Shown piece after piece: positions 16,820 to 24,943 of a stretch of DNA of 50,171 nt. Both the position numbers and the translations under genes were made by a program. The notes under the pieces were generated by a model. The model saw nothing but the letters and a program-made list of their open reading frames with translations, was not told the origin of the DNA and searched no databases. The DNA comes from Planctomycetota bacterium (lineage in GTDB: Bacteria > Planctomycetota > Brocadiia > Brocadiales > Brocadiaceae): NCBI GenBank assembly GCA_016873165.1, contig VGXV01000025.1, forward strand, positions 1 through 50,171, given 5' to 3'. Every line of letters begins with the position of its first letter. Within the stretch, counting starts at the first letter, position 1.

Positions 16820-17071
16820 ATGGCAAACAACAGTTATTCGGAAGCCGAGAGCAAAGTATGCCCCAATTCTAATTGCCAATATGATCATCATGCGAAAGGT
16901 GCGAATTTTTGTATTTTATGTGGAACGCTCTTGTATTACAGGTGTGATGATTGCGTATCGGTAAACCCAAAGTATGCAAAATTTTGTTTTTATTGCGGAA
17001 GCAATATCGCGGATGTCGAATCATCAGGACACTATAGTTCTGACTTCGAGGATGCGACGGAAACTCATTAA
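16820..17071 (+). CDS. double zinc-ribbon small protein
   Basis: An 83-residue protein with CPNSNC (about 13-18), FCILCG, RCDDC and FCFYCG. These are four Cys knuckles that can build two zinc ribbons. The tail is acidic (SSDFEDATETH). The family is broad and often occurs as a partner domain of kinases or regulators, so a binding role is likely. A strong AGGAGG ribosome binding site lies 7 bases before the ATG. It is 34 bases upstream of rsfS and probably co-transcribed with it. Confidence 0.8.
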   Translation: MANNSYSEAESKVCPNSNCQYDHHAKGANFCILCGTLLYYRCDDCVSVNPKYAKFCFYCGSNIADVESSGHYSSDFEDATETH

Positions 17072-17105
17072 ATAAAGGAGGAATAACACGTTAGATTCAA
17101 GAGAA

Positions 17106-17441
17106 ATGGCAATTATGTTTGCCAAAATCGCAGAGGATAAAAAAGCGGAAGAAATAGTAGTATTAGATGTAAGCGGCCTGACATTTATTACCGATTTCTT
17201 CGTTATTTGCAGCGGATTTAACAGTCGCCAGCTGCAAAGCATCATGGATGAAGTTGAATTGAAAATGGAAGGCTGCGGAATTCGTCGAAACGGTGTAGAG
17301 GGTTATACTGAGGCGAAATGGATCCTTATAGATTATGGAGATGTGGTGCTTCACCTTTTTTGCCAGGAAACGCGACACTTTTATGACCTTGAGCTTTTAT
17401 GGGGCGATGCACCAAAAATACCATGGAAAACAGATATCTGA
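17106..17441 (+). CDS. rsfS: ribosome silencing factor RsfS (Iojap family)
   Basis: A 111-residue protein with the RsfS/DUF143 signatures DKKAEEIVVLDVSGLTFITDF, SRQLQSIMDEVE, GYTEAKWILIDYGDVVLHLF and FYDLELLWGDAP. It binds ribosomal protein uL14 and blocks subunit joining when nutrients are short. The canonical N-terminus of the family (x-D-S-[KR]-E) is encoded just upstream of the ATG at 17106: TTA-GAT-TCA-AGA-GAA from 17091. The AAAGGAGG ribosome binding site at 17074-17081 is ideally placed for 17091 but about 24 bases from the ATG. The true start may therefore be a non-standard codon. It is convergent with rpsU. Confidence 0.92.
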   Translation: MAIMFAKIAEDKKAEEIVVLDVSGLTFITDFFVICSGFNSRQLQSIMDEVELKMEGCGIRRNGVEGYTEAKWILIDYGDVVLHLFCQETRHFYDLELLWGDAPKIPWKTDI

Positions 17442-17453
17442 ATGTGATGTCTA

Positions 17454-17702
17454 TCAATTATTCCTGCCTGTTCGGGTGAAAGTCGTGCGGGTAGTTGTTG
17501 CTTGTCCTGGAATACCTAACTTTTGAGCCCTTTTAATATTTTTTATCCGTCGGCTTTCCTCACGACGCTTTTTTTCAGAAGGTTTTTCAAAATATGCGAT
17601 CCGTTTTGACTGGTTGATAATACCTTCTTTATCGCACATTTTCTTAAACCTTCGCAGGGCGTCTCGTATGTTTTCATCAGACGTAATCAATATTTTTGCC
17701 AT
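17454..17702 (-). CDS. rpsU: small ribosomal subunit protein bS21
   Basis: An 82-residue basic protein that begins MAKILITSDENIRDALRRFK and contains the S21 signature KKMCDKEGIINQSKR, then a Lys/Arg-rich helix (EKKRREESRRIKNIKR). The C-terminal RTTFTRTGRNN extension is longer than in E. coli. bS21 sits near the 3' end of 16S rRNA and helps mRNA binding. The start at 17702 is fixed by an AAGGAG box 7 bases upstream; an upstream in-frame extension lacks homology. The stop is 12 bases from the rsfS stop (convergent). Confidence 0.92.
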   Translation of the reverse strand: MAKILITSDENIRDALRRFKKMCDKEGIINQSKRIAYFEKPSEKKRREESRRIKNIKRAQKLGIPGQATTTRTTFTRTGRNN

Positions 17703-17813
17703 AAATCTCCTTAAAACCTTTCTGTAAAGTTTGCCAATAAAATAAAGGACAATTTTAAATCTTATGTAATTCTGCGTCAAGTAAAAAATATATCTTACGG
17801 CAAATATTAGCTT

Positions 17814-17865
17814 GCAGAGACGCATAGCAATGCGTCTCTACGTTTGGTGGGCTTGCCCACCCTAC
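17814..17865. repeat. REP-like double hairpin
   Basis: AGAGACGCA (17816-17824) pairs with 17831-17839 and is followed by AC. GGTGGGC (17846-17852) then pairs with 17855-17861 and is followed by CTAC. The first hairpin and the GTTAAAAGTTGCCGAAG sequence just downstream recur at 37398-37520. Confidence 0.7.
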
Positions 17866-17935
17866 TCTGTTAAAAGTTGCCGAAGGCATGATTTAAATTT
17901 GAACTTGTTATACAAAAACACTTTTTATCTTTGAG

Positions 17936-18964
17936 ATGTTTAGCGCTATGTTTAATAAGGAAATAATTTACAAGCTTATAAAAGGCAATGGCCTAAGCCG
18001 GGAAGAAAGCTTCGGCGCAATGATGCAGATCATGGAAGGGCAAGCGACAGATGCTCAGATTGCTTCATTTGTCACCGCCCTATGCATGAAAGGCGAAACC
18101 GTTGAGGAAATAACAGGATGTGCGCTCGCGATGCGACAAAAAGCCCTTAAGATAAATGCCGGCGAGGGAATAATCATTGATACCTGCGGCACCGGCGGCG
18201 ATGCGAAAAATACGTTTAATATTTCCACCGCTGCGGCATTCGTTATAGCAGGAGCGGGTTTAAAGGTCGCAAAACACGGAAATAGAGCCGCATCCGGCAA
18301 CTGCGGCAGCGCGGATGTTCTTCAGCTATTGGGCGTTAATATAGAAGCCAGTGTGAAAACAGTTGAAAAGTGTATTGAGGGTGCTCATGTCGGGTTTCTC
18401 TTTGCGCCTCTTTTGCATCAGGCAATGAGATACGCAAGCAAACCAAGAAAGGAAATAGGGATACGCACCATATTTAATCTTATCGGTCCTTTAGCAAATC
18501 CTTCCGGGGCTGCACACCGTATTCTGGGAGTATACAATGAGCACCTGACGGTCATAATTGCAGAAACCTTAAAACGTCTGGGCGACAAACATGCTTTTGT
18601 CGTGCATGGACTTGATGGCCTGGACGAAATTACCGTTACGGGAAAAACAAAGATATGCGAACTTGTGGACGGTTCAATAAAAAATTACTATATAGAGCCT
18701 CAGGATTTTGGAATAAAAAAATCTGACCTGTCCGCACTCATGGTAAATTCACCGGAAGAAAGCGCGCTGGCGATTAAAGAGATATTCAACGGCGTCCGCA
18801 GCCCCAGGAGAGATGTTGTTCTCCTGAATGCCGCAGCGGCAATTATTGCCGGAGGAAAGGCAAAAAATTTTACACAAGGAATAGATATTGCCAGCCGGTC
18901 GGTCGATGAAGGCAGGGCAAAAGAATCGCTTCAGAAATTAATCGATATCAGTTGGCAACAATAG
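17936..18964 (+). CDS. trpD: anthranilate phosphoribosyltransferase
   Basis: A 342-residue enzyme of tryptophan synthesis that transfers phosphoribose from PRPP to anthranilate. It has the PRPP-binding loop DTCGTGGDAKNTFNIST (about residues 82-98), the KHGNRAASGNCGSADVL block, and RTIFNLIGPLANP (about 178-190), all as expected. Length is typical. Two in-frame ATGs (17936 and 17948) are possible starts and neither has a clear ribosome binding site. No other trp gene is in view, so the pathway must be dispersed. The next gene, 136 bases downstream on the same strand, belongs to arginine metabolism. Confidence 0.95.
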   Translation: MFSAMFNKEIIYKLIKGNGLSREESFGAMMQIMEGQATDAQIASFVTALCMKGETVEEITGCALAMRQKALKINAGEGIIIDTCGTGGDAKNTFNISTAAAFVIAGAGLKVAKHGNRAASGNCGSADVLQLLGVNIEASVKTVEKCIEGAHVGFLFAPLLHQAMRYASKPRKEIGIRTIFNLIGPLANPSGAAHRILGVYNEHLTVIIAETLKRLGDKHAFVVHGLDGLDEITVTGKTKICELVDGSIKNYYIEPQDFGIKKSDLSALMVNSPEESALAIKEIFNGVRSPRRDVVLLNAAAAIIAGGKAKNFTQGIDIASRSVDEGRAKESLQKLIDISWQQ

Positions 18965-19100
18965 AAGTTATGCCTCAAAAAAAACTACTGTTTTTTTTCT
19001 GAAAAATTCTATTGCTTTTCACGCTGAAATTTGTTTCACTACCCGAATTCTTTTATTTTAAAACTTTACACATTCAACCATTTTCTAAGGAATTATAACC

Positions 19101-19643
19101 ATGATGATACCAAGGATGGTCTTCTTTACAAAAGGAGCCGGAATACATAAAGATAAATTGCAATCTTTCGAACTTGCCTTAAGAAAGGCAGGCATAGAAA
19201 AATGTAATTTGGTTCGCGTGTCCAGCATATTTCCGCCGAATTGCAAAGTGATCTCCAAACCGCAGGGAGTTCCCATGCTAAAAGCAGGACAAGTCGTATT
19301 CTGTGTTATGAGTGAAAACTCTACCAACGAGCCAAACAGGATGATTACTGCCTCCGTCGGCATGGCTATCCCTGCTACGGTAGATTACGGATATCTGAGC
19401 GAGCATCATGCTTATGGAGAAACGGAAGAAAAATCAGGGGATTATGCGGAAGACCTTGCGGCTACCATGCTTGCCAGCACCTTGGGTATTGAATTTGATC
19501 CGGAAAAAAACTACGATGAACGCAAAGAAATTTACCGGATGAGCGGCAAAATAGTTAAAACAAGGAATATTACCCAGGCTGCCAGAGGAGATAAAAACGG
19601 TTTATGGACCACTGTTGTGGCCGCGGCGGTATTTATTCTATGA
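19101..19643 (+). CDS. pyruvoyl-dependent arginine decarboxylase
   Basis: A 180-residue proenzyme of the PvlArgDC family, which makes agmatine from arginine. The self-cleavage site lies in [11 protein letters not shown] (residues 38-48). Cutting between Ser41 and Ser42 would create the pyruvoyl group on Ser42. [20 protein letters not shown] and [20 protein letters not shown] follow the family pattern. Agmatine can feed polyamine synthesis. AAGGAAT precedes the tandem ATG codons. It lies 73 bases before argJ, so arginine synthesis and use are neighbours. Confidence 0.9.
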   Translation: MMIPRMVFFTKGAGIHKDKLQSFELALRKAGIEKCNLVRVSSIFPPNCKVISKPQGVPMLKAGQVVFCVMSENSTNEPNRMITASVGMAIPATVDYGYLSEHHAYGETEEKSGDYAEDLAATMLASTLGIEFDPEKNYDERKEIYRMSGKIVKTRNITQAARGDKNGLWTTVVAAAVFIL

Positions 19644-19716
19644 TGATACATCTTCTCTCCGTCTCTATGTCGGGAATATATTCCCATTTCCCGGCAATAA
19701 ACGGTTTTATCCGCAC

Positions 19717-20952
19717 ATGAAAGATAATGCGCCGGAATATCTGGAAGAACTCATATCAGGAAGTGTAGTTACCCCAAAAGAATTTCAGGCCTCAGGAGTT
19801 TACTGCGGAATAAAAATAGCGAAAGACCGTCTGGACATGGGAATAATCCTGTCAAAAATTCCCGCGGCAGGGGCGGCTCTTTTCACGACAAATAAAATCT
19901 GCGCCGCTCCGGTGCTGCTGGGCAGAAAAATTATTAAGAGGGGAAAACTCCGCGCCATAGTCGTAAACAGCGGCAATGCCAATGCATGTACAGGAGAACG
20001 TGGATATAAAAATGCCGAAGATATGGCATTGCTGATGTCAAAGCATCTGGCAATTCCGCCGGAAGAAGTTTTAGTGTCTTCCACCGGTATAATTGGCAAG
20101 CATCTGCCGATGGAGAAAATTTCCGCGGGCATCGAGCAAGCATCCGTTTCTTTGGGCAATACGGCCGCGCATGGAAACGCAATTACTCAGGCCATCATGA
20201 CTACGGACACAAGGCCAAAAAACATTGCAGTGAAAATAAAAGCACAAGGAAAGGAAATGCACATCGGGGGAATCAGCAAAGGGGCGGGAATGATTGCGCC
20301 GAATCTGGCGACAATGCTCTGTTTCCTGACAACCGATGCCTCAATTTCACCGGAACTTTTGCATAGCTGCCTTAAAAAAGCAGCAGACCAGTCATTTAAT
20401 CGCATCACGATTGACGGGCACATGAGCACAAACGATACCATCGCCATTATGGCAAACGGCGCATCGGGCATTGAAATAACACCCACCGGCGCCGAATTAT
20501 CACTCTTTCAGAATGGGCTGGACTACGTCACCAGACACCTTGCGAAAGCTATTGTAATGGATGGGGAAGGGGCGACAAAGTTTATCCGGATTTCGGTAAC
20601 AGGCGCAAAATCCCTCCCTGACGCAACAAAGGTTGCAAGAACAATTGCGGATTCCCCTCTTGTAAAGACCGCAATGCATGGAAGCGACCCAAACTGGGGG
20701 CGCATCGTTTCCGCAGCAGGATACGCGGGAATTGAACTGGATGAAGCAAATACAACGCTTCATATTAACGATATTCTTGTATACGAAAAAGGAATGCCCG
20801 CATTGTTTGACTATGGCACACTAAGAACTTCCATGCGAGAACAAAATATTTTTATCCGCCTGCAAATAGGAACCGAAAATTACGAGGATACCGTCTGGAC
20901 GTGCGATTTATCAAAAGAATACGTTTCTATTAACGCCGATTATCATACGTAA
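19717..20952 (+). CDS. argJ: bifunctional glutamate N-acetyltransferase/amino-acid acetyltransferase
   Basis: A 411-residue proenzyme of the arginine acetyl-cycle. It moves the acetyl group from N-acetylornithine to glutamate and, in bifunctional forms, also acetylates glutamate from acetyl-CoA. The self-cleavage site is APNLATMLCFLTTDA, giving Thr199 as the N-terminal nucleophile of the beta chain. VVNSGNANACTG and GSDPNWGRIVSAAGYAG are further signatures. The ATG at 19717 gives the normal length. A longer reading from 19615 overlaps the decarboxylase gene and adds 34 residues without homology. No clear ribosome binding site is seen. Confidence 0.94.
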   Translation: MKDNAPEYLEELISGSVVTPKEFQASGVYCGIKIAKDRLDMGIILSKIPAAGAALFTTNKICAAPVLLGRKIIKRGKLRAIVVNSGNANACTGERGYKNAEDMALLMSKHLAIPPEEVLVSSTGIIGKHLPMEKISAGIEQASVSLGNTAAHGNAITQAIMTTDTRPKNIAVKIKAQGKEMHIGGISKGAGMIAPNLATMLCFLTTDASISPELLHSCLKKAADQSFNRITIDGHMSTNDTIAIMANGASGIEITPTGAELSLFQNGLDYVTRHLAKAIVMDGEGATKFIRISVTGAKSLPDATKVARTIADSPLVKTAMHGSDPNWGRIVSAAGYAGIELDEANTTLHINDILVYEKGMPALFDYGTLRTSMREQNIFIRLQIGTENYEDTVWTCDLSKEYVSINADYHT

Positions 20953-20984
20953 CACCCCCTTTCATTTCATAACCGTTTAAACAA

Positions 20985-22361
20985 ATGACATTGACTGAAA
21001 ATCATTCCAGGACATGTGCTTTTATCACCCTTGGCTGCAAGGTTAATCAGTATGAAACACAAGCGCTCAGGGAATCCCTTATTGCAAAGGGATTTATGGA
21101 AGTATCCCCTGAAATAACTGCGGATGTGTATGTAATCAACACATGCACAGTGACCTCCGCGAGTGATGAAAAATCACGTAATTATATAAAACAACTAAAG
21201 AAGATGAGCCCTCGTTCTTCTATTGTTGTTACCGGTTGTTATGCAGAATCAGACGCAGAGACAATCAAAAAAATCGATGGTGTTAGCCATGTCATCACAA
21301 AAGCGGATGAGGCTTCCCTTGCAGAAATTATTACCGGCGCCGAAAGCCGTTATTATCCTCAATCCGGTTTTTCACAATCCTACCGTTTGCGAAATAGTTT
21401 AACAGATGCGCAGACACAAAAAGATTCTATTTTTCGCCTTAAGATCAGCCATTTTCAAGGCCATACGAAAGCATTTCTGAAAATAGAGGACGGCTGCGAT
21501 ATGTACTGCTCATACTGCATCATTCCCTATGTTCGCGGCAACATCAGGAGCAGAAAATGGCAGGATATTCAGGAAGAAGCAAAGCGCCTTATTCAGAACG
21601 GTTACAAAGAAATCATACTTACGGGAATCCACCTTGGCGCCTATGGCAAAGAAACGCAGAATGGCGTTTCGCTTGTTACTATACTTGAGAAACTGAGCGA
21701 TCTTTCCGGTATGGGGAGAATTCGGTTGAGCTCAATTGAGGCAAACGAAATTACTCCCGAACTTATAGACCTCGTTGCAGACAAAAAAAACATCTGTCCC
21801 CATTTTCATATTCCGTTGCAAAGCGGCGACAACGTTATTCTCAAAAGAATGAACAGAAAATATACCGCGGAACACTATTTAGAGATTCTGGATACGATTC
21901 GTGCGAAAATCAGACTGCCCTCCTTTACTACGGATGTAATGGCAGGTTTTCCCGGAGAAACAGAGGAACAATTTGAAAATACTGTTAATGTGTGCCGGAA
22001 AGCGGGCTATTGCCGCATGCATATTTTCCCGTTCAGCATAAGAAAAGGAACGCCTGCTGCAGAAATGCAAAATCACTGCCCTCCTCAAATTATCAGACAA
22101 AGAAAAAATCTGTTAAAGACGCATGCCGACACACTGGCATTTGCTTACAAAAAACTGTTTTTCAATAGTGTTGCAGAGGTGCTCGTGGAAACGGAAAGAG
22201 ACGGGAAAACGGATAAATTGTGCGGATATTCCGAAAGATACATAAAAGTTATCTTCGATGGTCCCGATGCGCTGAAAAATTCCATTGTTCCGGTGATCAT
22301 AGAAAAGGTTACGCCATCGGATGTTTATGGAAAGTTTTATGAAAATGAGACACATGAGTGA
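20985..22361 (+). CDS. mtaB: tRNA t6A37 methylthiotransferase MtaB
   Basis: A 458-residue radical-SAM enzyme that turns t6A37 into ms2t6A37 in tRNAs reading ANN codons. The N-terminal UPF0004 domain has TLGCKVNQYET with further cysteines (NTCTVT, VTGCYAE) for the auxiliary 4Fe-4S cluster. The radical-SAM CxxxCxxC motif is DGCDMYCSYCIIPYVRG near residues 168-184, and a C-terminal TRAM-like domain (EVLVETERDGKTDKLCGYS) follows. The KVNQYET form marks MtaB rather than MiaB. It starts 32 bases after argJ and is probably in the same transcript. Confidence 0.93.
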   Translation: MTLTENHSRTCAFITLGCKVNQYETQALRESLIAKGFMEVSPEITADVYVINTCTVTSASDEKSRNYIKQLKKMSPRSSIVVTGCYAESDAETIKKIDGVSHVITKADEASLAEIITGAESRYYPQSGFSQSYRLRNSLTDAQTQKDSIFRLKISHFQGHTKAFLKIEDGCDMYCSYCIIPYVRGNIRSRKWQDIQEEAKRLIQNGYKEIILTGIHLGAYGKETQNGVSLVTILEKLSDLSGMGRIRLSSIEANEITPELIDLVADKKNICPHFHIPLQSGDNVILKRMNRKYTAEHYLEILDTIRAKIRLPSFTTDVMAGFPGETEEQFENTVNVCRKAGYCRMHIFPFSIRKGTPAAEMQNHCPPQIIRQRKNLLKTHADTLAFAYKKLFFNSVAEVLVETERDGKTDKLCGYSERYIKVIFDGPDALKNSIVPVIIEKVTPSDVYGKFYENETHE

Positions 22362-22423
22362 AAGGTAGATGTATTTGAAAAGATGAACCGGGCATTCGGT
22401 ATAAAACATTATTGTGCTGCTCT

Positions 22424-22984
22424 ATGAACAATTTATTCATCATTATTATATTTTTTACCTGTATTTTTCGTGCATCGCTTTTATTCGCACTTCCGGCAGA
22501 TGACGTAATTCCCCTGATTGATCAGGATTATTATTCCTATGCCCACAGTGCAATGAAGGACGCGAAAAAATCTATTTTTTGTGTTATGTACTCCGCGAAT
22601 ATCAATCCAAAATACACAAAACGCAAAGAATATCAATTAATTGACGATCTTGTCGACGCCCACAAAAGAGGCGTGGCGGTGACCGTCATCTTTGAGAAAA
22701 ACTTTGCCTTTTGGGAGAAAGGAGCCAGGAGCAGAACGGTTGAAAAAAAGAGCCAAAAGGCCTACGACCTTCTCAAAGAAAAGGGAGTTCCTGTTTTTTA
22801 CGACAGCGCTAAAAACATCACCCATAGCAAAATACTGGTGATTGATAGTTATATTACCATTCTTGGAAGCACAAACTGGACATACAGCGCCCTGAATGAA
22901 AATCACGAGGCGTCTGTCCTGATCAAATCCAAAAGCATAGCAGAGTCTTTTCTTGCGGAACTTAATAAAATTCCAAAAGATTAA
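22424..22984 (+). CDS. exported phospholipase D-like (PLD nuclease family) protein
   Basis: A 186-residue protein with an N-terminal hydrophobic signal ending near ALLFALPA and one PLD active-site motif: ITHSKILVIDSYITILGSTN (H-x-K plus downstream G-S-x-N) near residues 138-157. Proteins of this size with a single HKD work as dimers, like the Nuc endonuclease or the minimal phospholipase D family. The ATG at 22424 gives a clean signal peptide; a TTG 12 bases upstream is an alternative. It lies between mtaB and lexA. Substrate (DNA or lipid) is not determined by sequence. Confidence 0.83.
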   Translation: MNNLFIIIIFFTCIFRASLLFALPADDVIPLIDQDYYSYAHSAMKDAKKSIFCVMYSANINPKYTKRKEYQLIDDLVDAHKRGVAVTVIFEKNFAFWEKGARSRTVEKKSQKAYDLLKEKGVPVFYDSAKNITHSKILVIDSYITILGSTNWTYSALNENHEASVLIKSKSIAESFLAELNKIPKD

Positions 22985-23017
22985 TAGAGATATCATACAA
23001 TAAATAGACTCTGTGGT

Positions 23018-23059
23018 TGTTAAAATTAAATTTGACAGCACAGGAATAAAAAATATAAT
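23018..23059 (+). promoter_or_regulatory. lexA promoter with overlapping inverted-repeat operator candidate
   Basis: TTGACA at 23032-23037 and TATAAT at 23054-23059 with a 16-base spacer form a near-consensus promoter. The 20 bases 23018-23037 are an imperfect inverted repeat (16 of 20 positions symmetrical, TGT...ACA) that ends on the -35 box and could be a LexA site. The ATG follows the -10 box by only 9 bases, so the transcript would be leaderless or nearly so. Confidence 0.6.
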
Positions 23060-23068
23060 GGTAAACAT

Positions 23069-23716
23069 ATGTCCACCGATCAGAAAAAATCAACAAATAC
23101 TGCTTTAACCAAAAAACAGGCGGATTTTCTGGATTTTTTGAAAGGATACTCCCGGGAAAAAGGCTATCCGCCCACGGTGCGCGAGATTATGCGCGGGCTT
23201 GGGCTTTCCAGCACCAATATCGTAAAAAAATATCTTGATGTTCTTGTCCGCAAGGGATACATCAAAAAGCAACACAATAGTCCCCGGGCTATCGAAATAG
23301 TAGAAACCCCGCGTGAATATTCTGAAACAAAAGCCATTCCCATTGTCGGAAAAGTCAGGGCGGGTGCGCCTCATCCTGCGATAGAAGATATCACGGGATA
23401 TCTTACGGTGGATAAAGCCATCTGCCGCACCGACAACGCATTTTTTTTGCAGGTGGAAGGGGACAGCATGATCAATGCCCATATACAGGAAGGAGACCTC
23501 GTTTTGGTAAAGCCGCAACAGGTTGCCAACAACAGGGAAATCGTGGTTGCCCTCATAAACGACGAAGCCACCGTCAAAAGATTCTATAAAAAAGGAAATA
23601 CTCTGGAACTTCACCCGGAACATCCCACAATGAAACCTATTGTAATCAAAGGAGAACAGGATGAGGTTCGCATCGTGGGAAAGGTCACTGCGGTGGTGAG
23701 GTTATTAGAGAAGTAA
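23069..23716 (+). CDS. lexA: LexA repressor
   Basis: A 215-residue SOS repressor. The N-terminal winged helix (residues about 10-75) has KGYPPTVREIMRGLGLSS and the RKGYIKK wing. The self-cleavage site is Ala98-Gly99 within VRAGAP. The catalytic dyad is Ser133 in EGDSM and Lys170 in ATVKR. All needed residues are present, so RecA-stimulated autocleavage is expected. The N-terminal 10 polar residues are slightly longer than in E. coli. Transcription probably starts at the strong promoter immediately upstream, which may be self-controlled. A radical SAM gene follows on the same strand. Confidence 0.95.
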   Translation: MSTDQKKSTNTALTKKQADFLDFLKGYSREKGYPPTVREIMRGLGLSSTNIVKKYLDVLVRKGYIKKQHNSPRAIEIVETPREYSETKAIPIVGKVRAGAPHPAIEDITGYLTVDKAICRTDNAFFLQVEGDSMINAHIQEGDLVLVKPQQVANNREIVVALINDEATVKRFYKKGNTLELHPEHPTMKPIVIKGEQDEVRIVGKVTAVVRLLEK

Positions 23717-23804
23717 TACACATTCGCAAACATATACATTGAGAGGAACACACCGGGGAACAATCCCTTCTCCTGAAGATACTTCTCACTCCTATGCACG
23801 TATC

Positions 23805-24584
23805 ATGGAATACATCAAACGAAAATCATTACTCTACAAAACGGAAGTAGATTTTGGTGATTATGCGGCAAACCATGTTTTGGGATGTTCTCACGGATGC
23901 ACGTATCCCTGCTATGCCATGATGATGGCAAAAAGGTTCGGCAGGGTAAAAACGTATGATGCGTGGATTCAGCCAAAAATTGTGATGAATGCGGAAGAAT
24001 TGCTGCGCGAAGAGATTCCCCGCTACAAAAACAAAATTACATCTGTACACTTCTGCTTTACCACAGATCCGTTTATGTACGGTTATAAAGAAATTGCAGA
24101 CCTGAGCATGAGATTAATTGCCATGCTGAATGATTCCCATATCAAATGTACCATACTGACAAAAGGCTGCCTGCCCATGGAACTGGCGCAACTTTCTTCC
24201 CGGAACGAATGCGGTATCACCCTCATGTCTCTGAACGAAGATTTCAGAAAAGATGCAGAACCGTTTTCCGCGCCATACAGGGAAAGGATCGGAAACCTTT
24301 ATCAACTGCATAAACGCGGATTAAAAACATGGGTAAGCATCGAACCTTATCCCACCCCAAATATTCTTCAGCAAAACATCGAAGACATTCTTGACGCTAT
24401 ATCATTTGCCGACAAAATCATTTTCGGGAGAATGAATTACAACGCGGCGGTCTCCGAATACAAAAACCATAAAGAATATTTTAATCAGGTAAGCAACAAG
24501 GTCATCGATTTCTGCCGGAAACACAACAAAGAGTACCATATAAAAAAAGGGACAATAGAGCACTTTCCCGGCCTCTGTTTTTAG
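23805..24584 (+). CDS. radical SAM protein (SPL-like family)
   Basis: A 259-residue protein whose N-terminal part has GCSHGCTYPCYAMMMAKRFG. The cysteines of C-x3-C-x3-C bind the 4Fe-4S cluster that cleaves S-adenosylmethionine. CFTTDPFMYGY, ILTKG and SIEPYPTPN follow the radical-SAM barrel pattern of spore-photoproduct-lyase-like proteins. The DNA-lesion-specific residues cannot be judged. The ATG at 23805 starts just before the conserved KSLLYKTEVDFGDY. A TTG at 23739 would add 22 residues without homology. Its place after lexA makes a DNA-repair link possible but unproven. Confidence 0.82.
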   Translation: MEYIKRKSLLYKTEVDFGDYAANHVLGCSHGCTYPCYAMMMAKRFGRVKTYDAWIQPKIVMNAEELLREEIPRYKNKITSVHFCFTTDPFMYGYKEIADLSMRLIAMLNDSHIKCTILTKGCLPMELAQLSSRNECGITLMSLNEDFRKDAEPFSAPYRERIGNLYQLHKRGLKTWVSIEPYPTPNILQQNIEDILDAISFADKIIFGRMNYNAAVSEYKNHKEYFNQVSNKVIDFCRKHNKEYHIKKGTIEHFPGLCF

Positions 24585-24943
24585 AAAAGAAAGGAATTAA
24601 AAGAACGGTTAATAATCTTTGAATCTTTGCACTCTTTGCGTCTTTGCGGTAAAATATCTTCTCTGTCACTTCCTTCGGCGGACTGAAGTAATTATCCCCG
24701 GGAGGAATAATAAAGAAATCTGAGAACTGATCGGGTTAGACTTCGATGAAAAATATCATAACACTTTAGTTTTTTGAAAAATTGTAATAATATAAGGCAA
24801 ATCCTGCTTCCCGGTTTAACCCTGACAGGGTTTTAGAACCCTGTCAGGGTTGCAAAATAGCTGAGAAATTATGTTTTTTCAAAAAACTAAAGTGTTACAA
24901 AATATTATTGTATACCTCAAACAATTATGAATATTCTCTTACT
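24585..24943. other. non-coding interval holding MITE copy 1
   Basis: No gene is seen. The first 170 bases hold nothing I recognise; the rest is the 139-bp inverted-repeat element, which ends 46 bases before the CheB/CheR-type gene and may supply or disturb its promoter. Confidence 0.6.
24759..24897. mobile_element. 139-bp MITE with TA ends (copy 1)
   Basis: The terminal inverted repeats of about 23 bp start TAACACTTTAGTTTTTTGAA and are mirrored at the right end. An inner palindrome (ACCCTGACAGGGT / ACCCTGTCAGGGT) sits near 24829-24851. The second copy at 33631-33769 has the same length and nearly the same sequence. TA at both edges fits a Tc1/mariner or IS630-type target duplication. Confidence 0.8.

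Noticed and set aside
17703..17825. N-terminal extension of bS21 by 41 residues
   Set aside because: It passes through the ribosome binding site of the shorter start and has no similarity to bS21.
23105..23623. 172-residue antisense frame inside lexA
   Set aside because: The lexA reading has all catalytic residues; the antisense frame has none of any family.
24828..24855. CRISPR-like short repeats in the CCCTGACAGGG region
   Set aside because: Only one inverted pair inside a MITE, with no spaced direct repeats.
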